Shown here in pieces: positions 32,051-36,681 of a DNA stretch of 36,681 nt. Location: the NCBI RefSeq assembly GCF_001730315.1, contig NZ_MIKC01000014.1, positions 1-36,681 on the forward strand, written 5' to 3'. The stretch is from Enterococcus ureilyticus (GTDB taxonomy: Bacteria; Bacillota; Bacilli; Lactobacillales; Enterococcaceae). The notes beneath the pieces were generated by a model. It worked only from the letters and a program-made list of their open reading frames with translations, was not told where the DNA came from and did no database searches. The number at the start of each line of letters is the position of its first letter. Within the stretch, counting starts at the first letter, position 1. A program made the position numbers and the translations under genes.

Positions 32051-34073
32051 AGTTGTCTCTCCTTGTTTTGTATGTTTGTTCGCCCGCTTCAAGACAATTC
32101 AATTGCACAGATAGATTACTAACAGACATACCGTTAGACGCGCATAATTGTCTATCTGAAGGGAAGCCATAATAGATGTTAAATACAGGTTCGTCACGTA
32201 CTAAAGTTCTTTGAGTATGCAAAATAAAATCAGGTTTTATAGACGCGCCTATTGTATTGTTGTGTGTTGAGACAAAAACAGGAATATGTTTAGAAATATC
32301 TTGTAGGACAGTGTTTATTTTACTGTTTAAAAACATATTATCAAAAGAAGATTCAGGCTCATCAATAAGTAGGAGATCGTATTTAAGTGAATCTTCTATT
32401 TTTTTGAGAAAATTATATTCTGCTCGTTGTCCCCCAGAAACAGGGTTCAGATCCTTGTTTAATATCTCAATTTGTATTTTAACAAAGTATTTTACAAAAT
32501 CAGCTTGTTCTAAAATATCTTTGGTTTTTAAAGCTTGTAGGTAGTCAAATGGTTGGTCGTAAAACTTAAAGACTTCAATAAACGAAGTTTGTTTTTTTAT
32601 GATGTTAAGCACTTCTTGAGCACCTTTAAAAGGCCTTTTTGATTTTCTGATTGTAAAATCGTAGACTTCCGTTTCGTCCAAGATAGTATCTTTTTGCAGT
32701 TCTTTGGTTATGTTATTGAACTCATTGATTATTAGAATTTCCTTTGCGATATCGGAAAAGTCTATATCAGATACTCGCTGGATTCTAGTTTTTAATTGTA
32801 AAGTTCCTTGTATATCTGCAATCAATGAATTTGTCCTCTCCTTAATAAAATTACTCATAAAAATTTTTCTATATTCAGCGACTAATCGATTTAGGAGTTT
32901 AATCAATGATTCCTGGGGTAGCTCTTCAAAAATGATACTCGAATATTCTTGATTATCAAGAATAATTTGGACGGATCTTATTAACTCATCCAGGGTGCCT
33001 AAAGATTTCGGTTTATAAGGTGTCTCTGAGAATAATTTCGCTTTAGCAAAAGAATCTTTCTTTTCCGTACTTTCGGCATTCTTAATTAATGATCGCAGAT
33101 ATTTGTTCACGTTGGATTCTGACTGTTTCGGATCAATAGAAGAAACTAGTGTTAAAATATCCTTGAACTCTTTCAGGAAGCTATCTGTAAATAGACTCTC
33201 ATCTCTTAAAAGTTGTCGATTAAAATTCTCTCTGGATTCATCGTCACTTCGTTCGACTAATTCGAATTGTCTAATGTACTTTGTATTATTCGTTGAATGA
33301 GCTATCTCATTTAACAGATGAGTTTTTCCGGAGGATCGTTCACCTATCAGAACGTTTAATCCTGTAGATGCTACGACTTTTTCGGTTAAGTTAAAAAGAT
33401 TTTTGCCCTCCTTCAGAGACAAAGCTACTTTTGATTTATCAGATAAAGTGTATTTTAAAGCGGCAAAGGTAATTTCAGAGACATTAATGTATGTTTGCTG
33501 CATACTAAAATTTACGAGATCTTCAGAAATACGTTGATCACTAAAAAAGACTGGTGTAAGATCGTCCTCTTTGTTTAGAAGTTCCACAAATTTTCGAACT
33601 GAACTCGTTTCACCTGTGGTAATTTTAGAATGTTGAGATAAATCTATAATTACAGAGTCAGATATTTCTGGTGATTTCATGTAATGAGGAATCAATAGAT
33701 ACTTTTTTAGTTCTTGTCTTGGGAAAATGTTATAAAATTCTTCTAATGTCAAAGTCGAGTTTTGATCTTTAATATGTGAATGTAAACTTTTACATTTTTC
33801 TGAAAAAGTTTGAATATTAGGCAAGGATTTATCTGATATAACTAAAATATGACCATTCTCAAGGTCGACCTCAACACCTGGAAAAACCGGAATATCTAGC
33901 TCTTGTTGGATTTGATCAAATTGATCGATATCAAAAGTATTATGATTTGTTATGGCTATAGCATCAAGCTTTCTGACGGACACATATTCCTTTAATTTTT
34001 TAATGGAAAATAAAAATTTTTTGGAATCACTAACTGTACTAATGGTATGAATATGCAAATCTATTTTTTTCAA
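32031..34073 (-). CDS. PHP phosphoesterase fused to an ABC/SMC-class ATPase
   Basis: 680 residues, cytosolic. Residues 1-215 are a PHP metal-dependent phosphoesterase: HIH at 7-9 (DLHIHT), His44 (TNHNTFD), Glu68 (PGVEV), His130 (IPHYM) and Asp179 (FSDQR). Residues 225-640 are an ABC-class ATPase: Walker A GERSSGKT (244-251), a long helical insert (270-530), signature SGGQ (546-549), Walker B LLLIDEP (568-573) and switch His604 (VSTHNN). Related PHP-ATPases (TrlF-like) occur next to mobile elements; a DNA or RNA end-processing defence role is inferred. Start TTG with AAAGGAG upstream and a TATAAT about 40 bp before. A 100-residue protein overlaps its end. Confidence 0.8.
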   Translation of the reverse strand: MKKIDLHIHTISTVSDSKKFLFSIKKLKEYVSVRKLDAIAITNHNTFDIDQFDQIQQELDIPVFPGVEVDLENGHILVISDKSLPNIQTFSEKCKSLHSHIKDQNSTLTLEEFYNIFPRQELKKYLLIPHYMKSPEISDSVIIDLSQHSKITTGETSSVRKFVELLNKEDDLTPVFFSDQRISEDLVNFSMQQTYINVSEITFAALKYTLSDKSKVALSLKEGKNLFNLTEKVVASTGLNVLIGERSSGKTHLLNEIAHSTNNTKYIRQFELVERSDDESRENFNRQLLRDESLFTDSFLKEFKDILTLVSSIDPKQSESNVNKYLRSLIKNAESTEKKDSFAKAKLFSETPYKPKSLGTLDELIRSVQIILDNQEYSSIIFEELPQESLIKLLNRLVAEYRKIFMSNFIKERTNSLIADIQGTLQLKTRIQRVSDIDFSDIAKEILIINEFNNITKELQKDTILDETEVYDFTIRKSKRPFKGAQEVLNIIKKQTSFIEVFKFYDQPFDYLQALKTKDILEQADFVKYFVKIQIEILNKDLNPVSGGQRAEYNFLKKIEDSLKYDLLLIDEPESSFDNMFLNSKINTVLQDISKHIPVFVSTHNNTIGASIKPDFILHTQRTLVRDEPVFNIYYGFPSDRQLCASNGMSVSNLSVQLNCLEAGEQTYKTRRDNYEILEN

Positions 34074-34367
34074 GCTACTTTCTCCTTTCTATACTGGGTA
34101 TACCTACCATTATTATAACCTAAAAAAGTGATTAGATTTAGCTTTTTGTAAAAAATAGAACATTGTTAAATCCTAGAGTAAAAATTATATAAAACAGACG
34201 CTCTACTCTTGAAATTTCCTCTTTAATTCTTCCAGAGTAAATTGAGAATTAAGATTAAATATACTTTCAATATCAATTGATAGGTTGGTTGAGATAGCTT
34301 AAGTAATTTGAGTCTATGTTTTGCTTTCTCATTTTTAAAAGGCTCTTAAATTCTTAACTAAGCTGAG
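34074..34367. other. Gap with a gene-end relic
   Basis: A minus-strand frame of about 30 codons ends at 34203 with SQFTLEELKRKFQE, a protein-like C-terminus with a frameshift before it. It is cut off at the right by the duplicated block. Family not recognised. A -10 TATAAT for the PHP-ATPase lies near 34117. Confidence 0.35.
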
Positions 34368-34526
34368 GTGTCCAGAAAATGACCATTTTCTGCACACTTC
34401 TTTTTTTCACGTATTTTGTTCTAGTTTTTGACTATATAGTGTTCAAAAAGCCATAACAAAATCAATGCTCAATTAATTGTGTTGATTGAACATATGCTAC
34501 AATCAAGTGAAAAGGAGTTGATCATT

Positions 34527-35067
34527 TTGAATATTGATTATGCACGAGTATTAACTGTATTACCAAATTTGGATTTTCAGGATGACAGTCTAAAAAAAAT
34601 ATGGCTGTGAGAAAATCTTTACAGATTATTTGAACGGCTCAAAAAGCAAACGTCCTGGTTTAGAAGCTGCGATCGAGTATGCGCGTGATGGAGACAAAAT
34701 TGTTGTATGGCGATTAGATCGTTTAGGGAGAAATATGTAAGATTTAATCCCATTAGTAAATCGATTAAATGAACTAGGGGTGAGCTTCCATAGCACACAA
34801 GAAAATATCACAATGGATAAATCTAGTTCTGCAGGTCAATTGATTTTTCATTTATTTGCAGCTTTTGCGAAATTTGAAAGAAACTTAATCTTGGAACGAT
34901 TAGCAGCTACCAGAGAAAGGGGATGTTTTGGTGGCAGACCTGAAAAACTTACTCAACAAGATATAGAATTACTGAAGACTTTAGTAGATAACGGTACACC
35001 AATTAAAACCATTGCGGACAAATGGAACATTTTTCGGACAACAGTTTATCGCTATTTAGAAAAATGA
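34527..35067 (+). pseudogene. Dead serine recombinase (resolvase), copy 2
   Basis: Same sequence and same two lesions as the copy at 24224 (extra A in the A8 run, TAA after LDRLGRNM). The C-terminal HTH (FRTTVYRYLEK) is intact. It cannot act, so it did not cause the duplication itself. Confidence 0.85.
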
Positions 35068-35100
35068 AGAAGAATCATTAAACGAAGTAACTTTGAACCA

Positions 35101-35903
35101 TTGAGCTGTTTTAATGATGAACAACGAGCTGCTGTAGATATCTATAAAATCATTGAACCCAATATTATAGGGGAGATACCTTTATTACGTATCTCTAATG
35201 AAACAACTATTCCGCTAAGAACATTGCAATGCTGGAAAAACGGATATCAACAGTATGGTTTATCTTATTTGGTTCGAAGTCATCGATCAGATTCTGGATC
35301 TACGAAAGTCGAGACTACTGTACAATCGTTGATTGAGAATACACGATTAAGCAATCGACGAATTAGTATTGCTACTATTCATCGGAAGTCAGTGCACAAT
35401 GTAATCAACAAAGCTTACCTGTTCCAATTTATACTATAGAATTGTTAAAATTATGCCTAATTCAATTATTGAACTAGCTCACCATGGAGTAAAGCCTTAT
35501 TCAGAAAAATGCGACTTGGTTTATATTAGAGAAGCATAGAACAAAATGAGTTTTGGCAAGCAGATCATACATTGCTAGACATTGAAGTATTGATGAAAAA
35601 ATGTAACGGCGACATCCTTGGTTATCGGTGATCATGGATGATTATAGCCGAACAATACATAGGTACTTTATTTCTTTTGATGCAACTTCAACTATTCATA
35701 CCGCGTTAATGTTTCACCAAGCAATATGGAGAAAAGAAAATTCTGAATAGCCCAATTGTGGGATACCTGAAATATTTGATACAGATCACGGAAGTGATTT
35801 TACTTCCAGGAATTTAGAACAGGTTGCGATGGATTTAAAAATTCGATTAGTATTTTCTAAAAAAGGAGTTCCCAGAGGTAAAGGGAAAATCGAATGTTTT
35901 TGA
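35101..35903 (+). pseudogene. Dead DDE (Mu/rve-type) transposase, copy 2
   Basis: Identical in layout and lesions to 24798-25600: HTH part with PLRTLQCWKNGYQQYG, core with ADHTLLDIEVL, TDHGSDFTSRN and GKIE, cut right after the catalytic Glu. Adjacent sequence is the immunity gene in the opposite direction. Confidence 0.8.
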
Positions 35904-35951
35904 GAATTAATAATGATTTTCCTATCTGCTTATTTAAGGTATTATCTAAGT

Positions 35952-36269
35952 TCAGTCTTTTTGCATGTTTTGATTTAATTCTCCTAGAATATCATACAAC
36001 TCTTTTAGGTCATTCGATATATCTATTAATGACATGCCTAAATATGCAATTCCATGTCTGTAATTTTCTTCATCTTCAAGATTATCTTTTGTGATATCTA
36101 CTTTACTTAAACAACTAATAGCATTATCCCATTTTGAAAAGTCTTCAGCCAAACTATCAATATTATTTTCTTTTACATCTTCTAGTTTGTTAGGGTCTAT
36201 TAAAGACTTGTCATACTTATCGTTTATCTTAGACAATATCTGAAACACAAGTTCTAGTTCTTCTTTCAT
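35952..36269 (-). CDS. Immunity protein of the adjacent polymorphic toxin
   Basis: 105 residues, acidic, helical, cytosolic. The start overlaps the toxin stop by 4 nt (ATGA), the usual coupling for a toxin and its immunity gene. A second, slightly diverged copy lies at 25649-25966. Differences are concentrated in the middle (for example AEDFSKWDNAISCLSKVDIT against AEDFTKWDSAISYLSKVDIK). Family not recognised; the role follows from position. Confidence 0.7.
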   Translation of the reverse strand: MKEELELVFQILSKINDKYDKSLIDPNKLEDVKENNIDSLAEDFSKWDNAISCLSKVDITKDNLEDEENYRHGIAYLGMSLIDISNDLKELYDILGELNQNMQKD

Positions 36270-36681
36270 TTTAAAGTCCTTCCCACAGCTTTACCATATT
36301 TATCCAGATTAACTGTTCCATCTAAGTTTAAAATTGTTCTAAGGTTACCATTTGAGTCAAAAACTTCTAAGTGGTCTTTATGTAGACCATCTAAATAAAT
36401 TTGATCGTTCTTTTTTAGGTTACCTATTTTTTTATCTACTTTATATACAGACTGTCCTTGATATTTCTTATTCGTTTTAGTAATGTTCCCTTTTATTTCC
36501 GATCCAAAATCCGTTTCAAAAAACTCTTTCATATTTGCAACAGCATTGTTATCTGGTTTGTAAGAATAGCCATCACCTAAACTACCCCAAGCACTTGTAA
36601 ACACACCAGTTCCATGACCAGATATTGCTAATCCACTTGCATTAATTGCAGGAACAGCAACTACTCCTGCACCACCTGAAA
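36266..36681 (-). CDS. Polymorphic toxin C-terminus (partial, runs off right edge)
   Basis: The last 138 residues of a larger gene whose start lies outside the window; the frame is open to the edge. The N-terminal part here (VVAVPAINASGLAISGHG, FTSAWGSLGDGYSYKPDN) resembles the pretoxin region of LXG-type toxins. The end is a toxin tip: VYKVDKKIGNLKKNDQIYL, DGLHKDHLEVFDSNGN and a GTVNLDKYGKAVGRTLK tail. The D-x-x-H...L-E-V-F pattern with a basic end recalls colicin E3-like ribonucleases; this is tentative. The immunity gene overlaps its stop. Confidence 0.65.
   Translation of the reverse strand, partial: SGGAGVVAVPAINASGLAISGHGTGVFTSAWGSLGDGYSYKPDNNAVANMKEFFETDFGSEIKGNITKTNKKYQGQSVYKVDKKIGNLKKNDQIYLDGLHKDHLEVFDSNGNLRTILNLDGTVNLDKYGKAVGRTLK

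Larger units (their letters stand above)
34368..36450. repeat. Duplicated block, copy 2 (direct)
   Basis: Same block as 24065-26078, offset 10,303 bp (10,372 beyond the 69-bp deletion of copy 1). Only scattered substitutions distinguish the recombinase parts, and about 7% of residues differ in the immunity gene. The right end merges into the toxin gene that leaves the window. Confidence 0.9.

Noticed and set aside
32257-33300. Plus-strand open frames inside the PHP-ATPase gene
   Set aside because: They lie opposite a long conserved coding region and have no start signals or protein-like features.
1-36681. CRISPR arrays, tRNA or rRNA genes
   Set aside because: No regularly spaced repeats and no cloverleaf or rRNA motifs were seen on either strand.

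Overview
The window looks like chromosomal accessory DNA from a low-GC Gram-positive of the Lactobacillales, most likely Enterococcus or a close relative. The evidence is a WxL/DUF916/LPXTG surface-protein cluster, AmaP/DUF2273/Gls24 envelope genes, a FemX-type transferase, AGGAGG ribosome sites, and T-box and FMN riboswitch leaders. Almost all intact genes lie on the minus strand. No tRNA, rRNA or CRISPR array is visible.

Layout: 1-4240 holds a possible IS end, a FemX-like cell-wall transferase, an orphan NlpA/MetQ lipoprotein, a small XRE regulator with a partner, an HTH protein and a DUF421 membrane protein. 4449-12805 is one leftward gene run: an OmpR-like winged-helix regulator with a degenerate receiver, an LPXTG protein, four small WxL proteins, a DUF916/DUF3324 protein, a large WxL protein, then amaP, DUF2273 and gls24. 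Directly upstream of the regulator is a tyrosine recombinase gene inside a 1.46-kb segment bounded by perfect 27-bp inverted repeats. This segment carries a strong promoter that now points away from the operon into a hairpin. Inverting the segment would aim the promoter at the regulator with about a 74-nt leader, so I read it as a self-contained ON/OFF switch for the surface-protein operon, present here in the OFF orientation. This is the most interesting feature.

14291-19400 is decayed DNA containing a dead serine recombinase, a SpeB-like C10 protease overlapping a prodomain-like inhibitor gene, a T-box leader in front of a dead amino-acid ABC transporter ATPase, and a bacteriocin-immunity-type gene pair. 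19599-23241 is a complete riboflavin operon (ribD-ribE-ribBA-ribH) with promoter and FMN riboswitch. 23431-23999 encodes a small secreted two-cysteine peptide and a membrane protein.

From 24066 on the region is a patchwork of mobile-element relics and conflict genes. A block of about 2 kb (dead serine recombinase, dead DDE transposase, immunity gene, toxin C-terminus) occurs twice, exactly 10,303 bp apart. The left copy lost the presumed active site of the toxin through a 69-bp deletion between 8-bp repeats but kept its immunity gene. The right copy belongs to a polymorphic toxin running off the right edge. Between the copies are a dead IS4-family element, a secreted wall-anchored tyrosine phosphatase, a dead IS30 element, a MazEF/PemIK-type toxin-antitoxin pair, and a PHP-phosphoesterase/ABC-ATPase fusion with a small overlapping partner that may be a defence system. 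All names rest on motif recognition by eye; no database search was run.
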